NCBI GenBank assembly: GCA_030696155.1 | Contig: JAUYSY010000039.1 | Coordinates: forward strand, 20,054 to 84,053 | DNA: 64,000 nt | Direction of reading: 5' to 3' | Origin: Alphaproteobacteria bacterium | Lineage (GTDB): Bacteria > Pseudomonadota > Alphaproteobacteria > JAUXUR01 | Part shown: positions 8,164-16,977 of the stretch, one piece after another | How the letters are laid out: each line of letters starts with the position of its first letter | Position numbering within the stretch: the stretch's first letter is position 1 | Position numbers and translations under genes: made by a program | Notes under the pieces: model-generated | Seen by the model: only the letters and a program-made list of their open reading frames with translations | Told to the model about the DNA's origin: nothing | Database searches by the model: none

Positions 8164-8985
8164 ATGAGAAATGCAGCAGAAAAAAATGAAAAATATATAC
8201 TCGTAACAGGCGATGATGCTGTTGAAAGATTAGAATTACAAAATCGTCTGTTCGCTAAAGAAACAAAAGCGCATTTGCAAAAAGCAAAACTCTCAAAAGG
8301 TATGATTATTTGGGAAGTAGGTTGTGGCGTTGGTACGATGACCGGCTATTTGGCAAATGAAGTGGGTGAAACAGGCCATGTTTATGCTTTAGATATTAGC
8401 AAAGAGCAATTGGAAACTGCTGAAAAACGTATCAGGTCAGAAGGCATTAAGAATGTAACCTTCATTAATGGTGATATTAATACGTTAGAAAGTACAACAA
8501 CGGACCTTGCTGATCTTGTGTATATGCGATTTGTTTTGATGCATTTAGAATATCCTGAAAATGCTATCGAAAAAATAAAAAAATTGTTAAAAAAAGGCGG
8601 CGTTATTGTATCTCAAGAATCAATTACCAGTACAATTTTAAATCAGGGTATAGATGTTATTGATCATTATACAAAAACTGCAATGTCATTAGCAAAACAT
8701 AATAACATTGATTATGATATTGGAAATCGTATGGAAGCGCTTTATAAACAAGCCGGTTTTAATCCGGTTAACGTATATTATAATCAACAAAAAGTTCAAG
8801 CAGCAGATTTTCAAAAAATGCTTTTAATGAGTTTTTGTGAATGGAAAAACAAGGCAATAGAGCTTAAAATTGCGACTGAAAAGCAGGTCGAAATTTGGGA
8901 AAAAGAAATTGAAGCTATTCCTACAAACGATCAACATTTAATGTTTGATATATTCAAACAAGCACATGCTTTAGCCTGGAAGTGA
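8164..8985 (+). CDS. Class I SAM-dependent methyltransferase, paralog without signal peptide
   Basis: A 273-residue tandem paralog of the preceding gene, 78 bases downstream. It aligns with it from the sequence AAEKNEKYILVTGDDAVERL onward and has the same motif I (IWEVGCGVGTM) and post-motif regions. It begins at MRNAAEKNEK with no signal peptide, and a stop codon lies two codons upstream in frame (TAA 8158-8160), so no longer form exists. The copy is therefore either cytoplasmic or has lost its export signal. No lesion is seen inside the domain. The gap contains no other convincing gene. Confidence 0.75.
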   Translation: MRNAAEKNEKYILVTGDDAVERLELQNRLFAKETKAHLQKAKLSKGMIIWEVGCGVGTMTGYLANEVGETGHVYALDISKEQLETAEKRIRSEGIKNVTFINGDINTLESTTTDLADLVYMRFVLMHLEYPENAIEKIKKLLKKGGVIVSQESITSTILNQGIDVIDHYTKTAMSLAKHNNIDYDIGNRMEALYKQAGFNPVNVYYNQQKVQAADFQKMLLMSFCEWKNKAIELKIATEKQVEIWEKEIEAIPTNDQHLMFDIFKQAHALAWK

Positions 8986-9015
8986 TCTAATTAAGGTTAT
9001 AGTCCACACTCTTAC

Positions 9016-9067
9016 TTTTTTCCTGAACGCTTTGAAGCAAAGCTTCGAATGCAGATTCAGGAAAACA
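9016..9067. repeat. Family A palindromic repeat, short form
   Basis: TTTTTCCTGAAC on the left and TTCAGGAAAACA on the right are inverted. Between them lies GAAGCAAAGCTTCGAATGCAG, closely matching GAAGCGAAACTTCGAGCACAG at 63868 and ATTCGAATGCGG at 243. The central part of the full copies is missing. It lies just after the second methyltransferase. The remainder of the 370-base gap holds the family B repeat and AT-rich DNA without genes. Confidence 0.65.
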
Positions 9068-9241
9068 GTATAGTAGAAATCAGACAAAAAGTATAAAAAT
9101 ATAAATTGTCCTGTTGATATGTATTGCAAAACTTGCAGAACATTTCGTATCATCATGTTTACAAATAAGATACAGACAACACAGAAATAGGTTTTTCTAA
9201 TTATATTTTATAATAATTTCAATATATTCATTAAAATATAA

Positions 9242-9347
9242 TATAGTGTTATCGTTTTAGGTTAAGAGAAGGAATGATAAGTGAAGTGTAGCCCTTCCTA
9301 CATGAACGAAGAATGACGCTCTATTAACCTAAATGGACAATACTATA
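9242..9347. repeat. Family B palindromic repeat, copy 1 (106 bp)
   Basis: Left end TATAGTGTTATCGTTTTAGG and the reverse complement of the right end TATAGTATTGTCCATTTAGG match over about 27 bases. The core is AGTGTAGCCCTTCCTACATGA followed by ACGAAGAATGACGCTC. A second copy of the same length is at 15250-15355. The element ends 8 bases from the infC stop and could also act as its transcript end. Confidence 0.8.
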
Positions 9348-9355
9348 TTATATCT

Positions 9356-9895
9356 TTAAACCTTAGGCGACAACATCATCACAATTTGTTTGCCTTCGAT
9401 TTTAGGATTTTGCTCAACTTTTGCAACTTCCGTAAGATCTTCTTGAAGACGTTCTAAAAGCTTGAGGCCAATTTCATGGTGCGCCATTTCACGTCCTCTG
9501 AAACGCATCGTGACTTTAACTTTGTCACCTTCTTCTAAAAAGCGTTCAATAGCTTTACGTTTAACCATATAATCATTGGAATCAGTCACGGGACGAAATT
9601 TAATTTCTTTAATCGTGATAACTTTTTGATTTTTCTTTGCTTCAACGCGCTTTTTTTGTGCTTGATACTTAAATTTACCATAATCTAAAATTTTACAAAC
9701 GGGTGGATCCGTTTGTGGAGAAACTTCAACTAAATCAAGCCCTAAACGTTGCGCATGTTTTACGCCGTCTTCAACACTCATAACGCCAAGCATTGTACCT
9801 TCAGGATCAATAACACGTACTTGACGTGCTCGAATTTCCCTATTGACACGGTACCCTTCATTGGGTGGTGTCTGATTCCCAGTTTGTGGTTTTAT
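9356..9895 (-). CDS. infC: Translation initiation factor IF-3, non-canonical ATA start
   Basis: IF-3 binds the 30S subunit and checks start-codon pairing. The first ATG (9793) would cut off a third of the N-terminal domain. The frame continues upstream without stops through RVNREIRARQVRVIDPEG, the conserved IF3-N start. The likely start is ATA at 9895-9893, five bases after GGAGAA (9901-9906), giving 179 residues, the usual length. IF3-C follows with KEIKFRPVTDSNDY and MRFRGREMAHHE. infC genes are known for rare start codons (AUU in Escherichia coli) that let IF-3 repress its own synthesis, so the same control is likely. thrS lies 44 bases upstream; rpmI and rplT, often next, are not here. 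Confidence 0.92.
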   Translation of the reverse strand: MKPQTGNQTPPNEGYRVNREIRARQVRVIDPEGTMLGVMSVEDGVKHAQRLGLDLVEVSPQTDPPVCKILDYGKFKYQAQKKRVEAKKNQKVITIKEIKFRPVTDSNDYMVKRKAIERFLEEGDKVKVTMRFRGREMAHHEIGLKLLERLQEDLTEVAKVEQNPKIEGKQIVMMLSPKV

Positions 9896-9939
9896 GTAAC
9901 TTCTCCATTAAACATTAATACGAATAAAAACCTTCTACC

Positions 9940-11859
9940 TTAATTATTCACATAAGGTGGTTGGCTTTCAATATATATTCTCTCAATTGCCACATCTAAT
10001 GCAAGGATTTCTTGCGCCTGTGATCCAAGTTTTCGTATAGCAACTGTTTTTTCAGCAGCTTCTTTTTTACCAATCACAAAAATATAGGGCATTTTAGCTA
10101 AACTATGCTCACGTATTTTATAATTAATTTTCTCATTACGCAAATCAAGTTCTGCGCGAATACCTTTATGTTGTAGCGCGTGATACACAATACGTGCTGC
10201 ATCATCTTCAACGCTGGTTAAAGACGTCACCATGACTTGACATGGACTTAACCAAAGTGGAAATTTACCTGCATATTGCTCAATCAACACACCGATGAAA
10301 CGTTCTAATGATCCTAAAATAGCACGATGCAATAAAACAGGCACATGTTTTTTACCATCTTCACCAATATAAGTGGCGCCTAATCGTTCTGGTAAAATAA
10401 AGTCAACTTGTAAAGTGCCTAATTGCCAATCACGGCCGATTGCATCCTTTAACACAAATTCAAGTTTTGGACCATAAAAAGCGCCCTCACCTGGATTTAA
10501 TGTGTAATCAAGACCTACATCTTCAATAGCCGTTTTTAGCGCATTTTCAGCCTGATCCCAGACTTCATCACTACCTGCTCGCGTTTCAGGACGATCCGAA
10601 AATTTAATGCGCGGTGACGGGAATCCCATATCTTCATAAACTTTAGCCAAAAGAGCACAGAATTTTTTTGTTTCTGACGTAATTTGTTCAGGTGTACAAA
10701 AAATATGGGCGTCATCTTGCGTCATCGCGCGAACACGCAATAATCCATGTAAAGCACCTGACGCTTCATTCCTGTGGCATAAACCAAATTCGGATAAACG
10801 TAAAGGAAGGTCACGATAACTTTTAAGGCCCTGCTTAAAGATCTGAATAGCACCTGGGCAAGACATAGGCTTAACTGCAAAAGTTTTATGTTCAACTTCA
10901 GATATAAACATATGTTCTTGGAATTTATCCCAATGGCCTGAAGCTACCCAAAATGCTTTATCTAAAAGTTGGGGTGTATTTATTTCTTTATAATCAGCTT
11001 CTTTAAGGCGGTGTCGAATGTAAGTTTGCAATAATGTAAAGATTGTCCAGCCTTTAGGATGCCAAAAAACAACGCCAGGGCCTTCTTCTTGCATATGAAA
11101 AAGAGACATTTCACGGCCTAAACGACGATGATCACGTTTTTCAGCTTCTTCGATTTGATGTAAATAATCATCAAGTTCTTTTTGACTTGGCCAAACTGTC
11201 CCATAGATTCGTTGTAATTGTGGATTTTTAGGATCGCCGCGCCAATAAGCACCTGCAAGCTTCGTTAATTTAAAAGCAGTGCCCACTTTACTTGTTGAGG
11301 GAAAATGCGGCCCACGGCATAAATCAATAAAATTGCCTTGTCTATATAATGAAATATCTTCATGCTCTGGTAAGTCACGGATGATATCTGCTTTAAATTT
11401 TTCGCCTTCTTTTTCAAAGAAATCAATTGCTTTATTACGTGGCCAAACTTCACGGCTTAATTTTTCGTCACGCTTAACAATATCGCGCATACGTTCTTCA
11501 ATTTTAAGAAGATCTTCAGGCGTGAAAGATGTTTCACGATAAAAATCGTAATAAAAACCATTCTCAATAGCAGGCCCAATGGTTATTTGTGTTTCAGGAA
11601 AAAGTTCCTTCACAGCTTCTGCGATCACATGTGCTGCATCATGTCGCAACGTCTCAAGCGCTTCAGGATGCGTAATCGTCAAAATTTCAATGGTACCATT
11701 CGTCGTGAGCTGGGTCGAAAGATCGAGTAAGGTGCCATTAAATTTCATAAGAACAGCAGCCTTAGAAAGGCTTTGACTTAAATTTTTGGCAATTTCAAAT
11801 CCGCTTATACCTTCTGGGTATTCACGTTGAGATCCATCTGGAAACGAAAGTGTAATCAT
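9940..11859 (-). CDS. thrS: Threonyl-tRNA synthetase
   Basis: Charges tRNA-Thr in the cytoplasm. Domains in order: N-terminal TGS domain ([17 protein letters not shown]), editing domain with the metal-binding [11 protein letters not shown] pattern, class II catalytic core with [22 protein letters not shown] motif 2 (here [16 protein letters not shown]) and DDAHIFC, and C-terminal anticodon-binding domain with [13 protein letters not shown]. The length of 639 residues is normal. I chose ATG 11859, preceded by GAAGGAAG, rather than ATG 11886. thrS-infC order is conserved across many bacteria, and the two are probably cotranscribed. Confidence 0.97.
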   Translation of the reverse strand: MITLSFPDGSQREYPEGISGFEIAKNLSQSLSKAAVLMKFNGTLLDLSTQLTTNGTIEILTITHPEALETLRHDAAHVIAEAVKELFPETQITIGPAIENGFYYDFYRETSFTPEDLLKIEERMRDIVKRDEKLSREVWPRNKAIDFFEKEGEKFKADIIRDLPEHEDISLYRQGNFIDLCRGPHFPSTSKVGTAFKLTKLAGAYWRGDPKNPQLQRIYGTVWPSQKELDDYLHQIEEAEKRDHRRLGREMSLFHMQEEGPGVVFWHPKGWTIFTLLQTYIRHRLKEADYKEINTPQLLDKAFWVASGHWDKFQEHMFISEVEHKTFAVKPMSCPGAIQIFKQGLKSYRDLPLRLSEFGLCHRNEASGALHGLLRVRAMTQDDAHIFCTPEQITSETKKFCALLAKVYEDMGFPSPRIKFSDRPETRAGSDEVWDQAENALKTAIEDVGLDYTLNPGEGAFYGPKLEFVLKDAIGRDWQLGTLQVDFILPERLGATYIGEDGKKHVPVLLHRAILGSLERFIGVLIEQYAGKFPLWLSPCQVMVTSLTSVEDDAARIVYHALQHKGIRAELDLRNEKINYKIREHSLAKMPYIFVIGKKEAAEKTVAIRKLGSQAQEILALDVAIERIYIESQPPYVNN

Positions 11860-11971
11860 GGCTTCCTTCAAAACAGCTTCAAGCATATTGGCCTACATCT
11901 GTACGATAATTTAGAATATACATACTCTAACAAAAAAAACGTAAAAATAGGAGTATTAAATACATATTTTA

Positions 11972-12895
11972 TCATAAAGATTGAACCATTTTTTTAATAC
12001 CATCCTGATATGAAGAAGAGGGAGCCCATTTTAAAGCATCACGGATAGGCGTATCATCAAAAACTAATTCTTGCATAAATCGTTCTATTTTATGCCCTAA
12101 TATGGGTGTTTTTACCATCAGATTCAACAAAAATTCAGGAAAAGCAAATAATTGTGATGGCATATTAAGCGATTTATACATTTCAGAAACAATCGCATTT
12201 AAAGGCAAATCATAATCTTTAACAAAATAAGTTTTATCCCAAGCCTTTGGATTATTTATAAGATTAAGAATTAAATCCAAAAAATTATCGATTGAAATAA
12301 GACTCTTCCTAGTAGCAATAGACTTAAAGGGTAAAGGTATTTTTTTTTGAACTAATTTTACAAGTGTTTCTAAATTACCTTTAACATGAGGCCCATAAAT
12401 TAGGGGAGGTCTTAATATTGTGATTTTCATATCTTTTATAGATCTTAAATATTCTTCAGCCTTATATTTACTCTCACCGTAAAAAGACCACCTTAATCTC
12501 AAAGACGCTAATAATTCAGTTTGAGGCAATGATAAATCAAAAGGAAAGGCTGCAACAGAGCTTATAAAAATAAAATGTTTTACATTTTGCGCAAGTGCCG
12601 CATCTGCAATTTTTTTCGTTATTACGTAATTGGTATCAAAATATAATTTTTGCGTTTCAAGATTATTTTTATCATTCATTTGATGAACACGCGCAGCACA
12701 ATGGATAATTGTTTTTTTATCTTTTAAAATCGCATTCCATTTTTGCTGATCATGAAAATCAGATATGATTAATTGCTGAAAAGTACTTGTTGTTTTTTGA
12801 CGCTGAACACCATAAACATCGTAACCAGAACGCGTTAAAAACTCGGCCAAAGGTTTGCCAAAAAAACCATTGCTGCCTGTGACTATTATACTCAC
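11972..12895 (-). CDS. NAD-dependent epimerase/dehydratase, extended SDR family
   Basis: A 307-residue extended short-chain dehydrogenase/reductase. The N-terminal nucleotide-binding motif is TGSNGFFGK (G-x-x-G-x-x-G), and the catalytic Tyr-x-x-x-Lys is YGESK within SFYGESKYKAEEYL. Ser in FISSVAAF supplies the third catalytic position. The substrate is probably a nucleotide sugar, as in UDP-glucose 4-epimerase relatives, but it cannot be read from the sequence. Its start overlaps the end of the upstream glycosylase gene by 4 bases (ATGA-type junction), so the two are coupled. Confidence 0.85.
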   Translation of the reverse strand: MSIIVTGSNGFFGKPLAEFLTRSGYDVYGVQRQKTTSTFQQLIISDFHDQQKWNAILKDKKTIIHCAARVHQMNDKNNLETQKLYFDTNYVITKKIADAALAQNVKHFIFISSVAAFPFDLSLPQTELLASLRLRWSFYGESKYKAEEYLRSIKDMKITILRPPLIYGPHVKGNLETLVKLVQKKIPLPFKSIATRKSLISIDNFLDLILNLINNPKAWDKTYFVKDYDLPLNAIVSEMYKSLNMPSQLFAFPEFLLNLMVKTPILGHKIERFMQELVFDDTPIRDALKWAPSSSYQDGIKKMVQSL

Positions 12896-13674
12896 TTGGA
12901 ACTTTCCATTTCAAAAATTTTTGATTTTAACAACAAAAGATCACGCCAAGATAATTGCTTATTTTGTGGTGACGTTAATAAACTTGATGGATGAAAACTA
13001 GGCAAAATCATAATATCTGGATTCATCGGATAAGGATGAAATTTACCGCGCAATTGGGTAATTCCCTGGGGTTTATTAAGAAGCGCATTTGTGGCAGTAG
13101 CACCCAATGTTACAATAATTTTAGGATTAATAAGCTTTATCATTTGATGAACAAAATGAATTACGTCTTCAATTTCTTGTGCACTAAATTGATGGTTTTG
13201 AGGTTTGTGCCAAAAAGTAACATTGCTCATAAAACAATGTGCCCGCGTAACGCTAATAAAACCCAGCATCCGGTCCAATAATTGGCCCACTATGCCCATA
13301 AAAGGTTTGCCTAATTGCACATCATCAAAACTTGGTGCATCACCTAAAATGAGCAAATCGGCATTGGGATTTCCATCTCCAAACACAAAGGTTGTTTCTG
13401 ATTTTTCAAAAGAATTTTCTTTAAATTGTAAAAGCTGTTTTTTAAGTTCATCAATGTTTTGAGCAGGATTAAGAACTTTAACAGGTATTAATTTAACGTG
13501 ATCAACAATTGGTTCAATATGTATTATTTCTTTTTTAGATTGAAAAGTATAATTTTTTTTGTTCTGCGGAATGGATGTAATAATTTCATTAATTTGCAAA
13601 ATTTCATCATAAAAATGCAAAAGATTTGCACATTTTTTTGCTATCATATTGTTTGACATGGGTGTAGAATTCAC
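12892..13674 (-). CDS. Uracil-DNA glycosylase, family 4-like, lacking usual Fe-S cysteines
   Basis: A 260-residue member of the UDG superfamily, which removes uracil from DNA to start base-excision repair. Motif 1 is GDAPSFDD with GKPFMGIVGQLLDRML, close to the family 4 pattern G-E-A-P-G ... G-x-P-F-V-G. The central strand is SNVTFWHKPQNHQFSAQEI, PKIIVTLGATA and ITQLRGKFHP follow, and motif 2 is PSFHPSSLL. Family 4 enzymes hold a 4Fe-4S cluster by four cysteines; here the position after QEIEDVI is His, and the N-terminal Cys pair is not seen. Cluster loss and altered activity are inferred. It is divergent from the MFS gene, 35 bases away. Confidence 0.8.
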   Translation of the reverse strand: MNSTPMSNNMIAKKCANLLHFYDEILQINEIITSIPQNKKNYTFQSKKEIIHIEPIVDHVKLIPVKVLNPAQNIDELKKQLLQFKENSFEKSETTFVFGDGNPNADLLILGDAPSFDDVQLGKPFMGIVGQLLDRMLGFISVTRAHCFMSNVTFWHKPQNHQFSAQEIEDVIHFVHQMIKLINPKIIVTLGATATNALLNKPQGITQLRGKFHPYPMNPDIMILPSFHPSSLLTSPQNKQLSWRDLLLLKSKIFEMESSK

Positions 13675-13709
13675 TAAAATTGTTTTCCTTTGTATTTTAG
13701 AGCATTATC

Positions 13710-14909
13710 ATGGATCAAGCACAAGACATAAAATTTTCATACATTCTGCCACTTTTGATGTTTGTGGTCATGTGTTGCGTCTTCTCAATTGATATTTATA
13801 TCCCAAGTTTACCACAAATGGTAAGTTTTTTTGCAACAACCCAAGAAAAAGTACAATTTACAATCACGGCAGGTTTAATTGGATCAACGATATTAACAGT
13901 TTTTATTGGTCCTTTATCAGATGCTTTTGGTAGACGACGTTTGATTATTTTTTTTCAATTTTGTTTTGCTTTTATAACCTATCTTGCAAGTCTCGCAACG
14001 AGTGTTGAAATGCTTATCGTAGCTCGTGTTTTTCAGGGGATGTCAAATGTTGCAGGCATGGTTTTAAGCTTCGCCATTATTTCTGATGTTTCTCATGGTA
14101 AATCTGTTGCTATTCGATTTTCGTATATAACGACGACCATTACAACTTCTCTTGTATTAGCCCCTTTTATCGGCGGCATATTAGCAACTTATAATGATTG
14201 GCGTTATTGTTTTTGGTTATTAAGTTTAATGTCCTTCATATCTGCCTTGCTTCTATATTTTTTATTACCTGAAACAAATAAAATAAGAAAACCATTTTCA
14301 GTTCTAACAACAACTAAAAATTATCAAAAAATATTTACGCATAAGATTTTTTTAATGATTGTTTTTATCCCTTCTATCATGATTGGGGCACATATCGCCT
14401 TTACCGCGTCTTCCTCTTTTTACTACAAAGAAGTTCTTAATATCTCGCCTTTTGGTTTCGGTATCTATCAAGCAATTATTATGAGTTCTAATTCAGTTTT
14501 TAACTATATTTCTAGTTTTGTTATTCATCGTTGGGGTGAAAAAAGAACGATTGAAATAGGCATGGGTATTACTGTTGTTGGCGCAATTGTTTTTTTAATA
14601 ATTACCTTCGTCTTACCTTTTTCTGCAATTGCAATAACATCTGCAATGGTTCTTTGCAGTGGAGGCTTAGGGTTTATGCTTTCATCCTTATCCGCTGAGT
14701 GTTTTTCACTTTTCAGCAAAGATGCATCTGGCGCTACATCATCTGCTATGTCACTTATTCGTGGCATTGTATTTGCCTTAATTTTATCAGTCACATCCGT
14801 TCTTTATGATGGAGAATTAATAGTGCTTTCAGGCTGTATTGCTGTTGTTACGTTTTTGTCTCTATTTTTGTATCTTTTTGTCCTTAAATTAAAAAGAAAT
14901 CAAACGTAA
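13710..14909 (+). CDS. MFS drug-resistance transporter, Bcr/CflA type
   Basis: A 399-residue inner-membrane protein with about 12 transmembrane segments. Family marks are the N-terminal DIYIPSLPQM of Bcr/CflA exporters and motif A in GPLSDAFGRRR between segments 2 and 3. It probably exports a drug or metabolite by proton antiport; the substrate is unknown. It is transcribed divergently from the glycosylase-epimerase pair, so the 35-base gap must hold both starts. No terminator is obvious; the gap to the next gene is 66 bases of AT-rich DNA. Confidence 0.88.
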   Translation: MDQAQDIKFSYILPLLMFVVMCCVFSIDIYIPSLPQMVSFFATTQEKVQFTITAGLIGSTILTVFIGPLSDAFGRRRLIIFFQFCFAFITYLASLATSVEMLIVARVFQGMSNVAGMVLSFAIISDVSHGKSVAIRFSYITTTITTSLVLAPFIGGILATYNDWRYCFWLLSLMSFISALLLYFLLPETNKIRKPFSVLTTTKNYQKIFTHKIFLMIVFIPSIMIGAHIAFTASSSFYYKEVLNISPFGFGIYQAIIMSSNSVFNYISSFVIHRWGEKRTIEIGMGITVVGAIVFLIITFVLPFSAIAITSAMVLCSGGLGFMLSSLSAECFSLFSKDASGATSSAMSLIRGIVFALILSVTSVLYDGELIVLSGCIAVVTFLSLFLYLFVLKLKRNQT

Positions 14910-14975
14910 TTTTTATTCTTTTTTAATTTTTTCTAGGTACAATTGTATAACAAGACATGTATCATGGTGAATTAA

Positions 14976-15230
14976 ATGAGAGCGTTTTATACAATTATGA
15001 TTCTTTCAATTTCATGCATTAGTTTCTCATATGCTGATGAATGCAGTAATATTAAAGCTAAAATTCAAAATATTAGACAAGAACGCGAAAGAATCGTCCA
15101 AAGAATGCGTAATGATATTTCTGACCAAGATTTAGAAGAATTTCGTAAAAAACTAAAAGATTTAGAGCGCGAACGTCAAGATCTAGTCGCTAGAGGATTT
15201 GAGCAAAATTGTTTTGTATGGGAAGGCTGA
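14976..15230 (+). CDS. Small secreted coiled-coil protein
   Basis: 84 residues. The signal peptide MRAFYTIMILSISCISFSYA is followed by a strongly charged helix (IRQERERIVQRMRNDISDQD and further KKLKDLERERQDL) that looks like a coiled coil. Two cysteines (DEC near the mature N-terminus and NCF near the C-terminus) could form a disulfide in the periplasm. No family is recognised. A family B repeat follows 19 bases after the stop. Confidence 0.65.
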   Translation: MRAFYTIMILSISCISFSYADECSNIKAKIQNIRQERERIVQRMRNDISDQDLEEFRKKLKDLERERQDLVARGFEQNCFVWEG

Positions 15231-15249
15231 TAGTAAATAGTCATTTAAC

Positions 15250-15355
15250 TATAGTGTTATCACTTTAGGTTAAGAGAGAAATGATGAGTGAAGTGTAGTC
15301 TCTTTCTACATGAACGAAAAATGACGCTCTTTTAACCTAAATGAATAATGTTATA
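15250..15355. repeat. Family B palindromic repeat, copy 2 (106 bp)
   Basis: Nearly identical to the copy at 9242-9347: TATAGTGTTATCACTTTAGG at the left, AACCTAAATGAATAATGTTA at the right, and AGTGTAGTCTCTTTCTACATGA in the core. Both copies are 106 bp, which supports a discrete mobile or once-mobile unit. It lies 19 bases after one secreted-protein gene and 71 bases before the next. Confidence 0.8.
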
Positions 15356-15426
15356 AAATAATAAAACTTGATCAACACTCTCTAACATGGAAGAATTATA
15401 AAAGAATAAATTTTAAAGGTCAAGGA

Positions 15427-16392
15427 ATGCGTCTATTTTTTCATCTATTAACGTTATGTTACTTTCTTAATAATCCCTCTATGCTTTATGCAAATGGATC
15501 TTCAGATGATGATGAGTTGTTTTTTAGCCCCTATGATGGATCTGATATTGAAAGTGATGATACTGTAAAAATTTATAGCAGTGATTCCGAGACGAGTAAA
15601 GAAACACCTAAAAACGATTCTTATTTACACCTTATTAACAATTTATTTCACATTGAAAGACTGGCTAGATCTGCAGATTTGCCACAAAAAAATGCTCAAT
15701 CAAACTTTTTTCCTGATAATGAAAAAATTTATAATTTTTTAAAACAAACCGCAACAATAAATGATATTCTTACTGATAAATCAAATCATGAAATACTCAA
15801 CGAAAGCTTTCCCGATAATTCTCATGAAGTAGAAAATTACTACACATTTCTTTTAAAATTTTTTAATGTATATCCTTATAGCATCCGATTTGAAATAAGC
15901 ACTTTTAGACAAATCCTTAATTCAATATTCGATACTCTCCCAATAGAATCACAAACTTATTTAATACAAAATACACAATTAGATTCATTAACTTTAGATA
16001 GGGTGGTCTTAAAACTTGAGGAAGCAAAAGAGATAAACATTACTAAAAATCAATTTATCAAAGAATTAGAAATTATTAATCAAATTTTAATTCAATCAAG
16101 TGTTTTTTTTCATGCTCTTTTAGAAAGTGAAACCCCTCTACAATTTAATGAACGAGAAGCTTCTTCAGACGAAGATCAACTTCTTGCTAATGCAATAATA
16201 CTTGGATTTGCTGAAGAAGACGGAGATGCTGACGACGAATCATTTTTAAGAAACCTTTCTTCAGATGACGAAGATACTTTGAAGGCTAGAGATATAATTC
16301 ATAGGTTTACAAAAGAAAACAAGCATTCCAATGATGAAGAGTTGGACGCTGCCACAATCAGATTTTTAGATGAACAAGATCAAGAATTTTAG
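15427..16392 (+). CDS. Acidic secreted protein with C-terminal repeats
   Basis: 321 residues with a signal peptide (about 1-22, MRLFFHLLTLCYFLNNPSML..). The mature N-terminus is very acidic (SSDDDELFFSPYDGSDIESD). The middle is helical with no recognised family. The C-terminus has two imperfect units of about 35 residues: SSDEDQLLANAIILGFAEED and SSDDEDTLKARDIIHRFTKE, each followed by an acidic DDE/DEE stretch. Such acidic repeat proteins occur among secreted proteins of intracellular bacteria, but no function can be stated. A family B repeat precedes the gene. Confidence 0.65.
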   Translation: MRLFFHLLTLCYFLNNPSMLYANGSSDDDELFFSPYDGSDIESDDTVKIYSSDSETSKETPKNDSYLHLINNLFHIERLARSADLPQKNAQSNFFPDNEKIYNFLKQTATINDILTDKSNHEILNESFPDNSHEVENYYTFLLKFFNVYPYSIRFEISTFRQILNSIFDTLPIESQTYLIQNTQLDSLTLDRVVLKLEEAKEINITKNQFIKELEIINQILIQSSVFFHALLESETPLQFNEREASSDEDQLLANAIILGFAEEDGDADDESFLRNLSSDDEDTLKARDIIHRFTKENKHSNDEELDAATIRFLDEQDQEF

Positions 16393-16435
16393 GAATATAT
16401 ATCAACTTAAAACTAGTTTTATTTTCAAATGAGTC

Positions 16436-16969
16436 ATGAATAATCATATGAAATCACAATCGATTGAAATCAAACCTTTTACTAAACACCATATTCCTGA
16501 GATTGTTTCAGGTTTTGAAGCACATCTTTGGCCAAAACCCATTGAAACATTTGAAACCTATTGGCGCGAACAAGAAAAGAGTGAACGTTTAATATGGCTC
16601 GCTTATTATGACAATTTATTTGCTGGATACATCACGATTAAATTTGAATCTTACTACAAACCCTTTCATGATAAAAATATCCCAGAAATAATGGACCTTA
16701 ATGTATTACCGCCGTTTAGAAATAATGGAATAGGATCAACTTTATTAGATCACGCAGAAAATGAAGCTTTTAAAAAAAGTAATATTATTGGCCTAGGTGT
16801 TGGTCTTTACAAAGATTATGGTTCTGCTCAAAAAATATATGTAAAACGTGGATATGTTCCAGATGGTCTAGGTGTTACTTATAATTATCTTCCTGTAATG
16901 CCTGGAACCAATGTCTGTCTGGATGATGATCTGATTTTATGGTTCATAAAAAGAAGGCCAATAGATTGA
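16436..16969 (+). CDS. GNAT-family N-acetyltransferase
   Basis: 177 residues with the GNAT fold. Strand 4 and the acetyl-CoA pyrophosphate loop are visible as IMDLNVLPPFRNNGIGSTLL (R-x-x-G-x-G), followed by SAQKIYVKRGYVPDG, typical of the C-terminal half. The acceptor is unknown. The start could be ATG 16436 or ATG 16448. It converges with the OppA gene with only 8 bases between stops. Confidence 0.85.
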   Translation: MNNHMKSQSIEIKPFTKHHIPEIVSGFEAHLWPKPIETFETYWREQEKSERLIWLAYYDNLFAGYITIKFESYYKPFHDKNIPEIMDLNVLPPFRNNGIGSTLLDHAENEAFKKSNIIGLGVGLYKDYGSAQKIYVKRGYVPDGLGVTYNYLPVMPGTNVCLDDDLILWFIKRRPID

Positions 16970-16977
16970 TTCATAAC

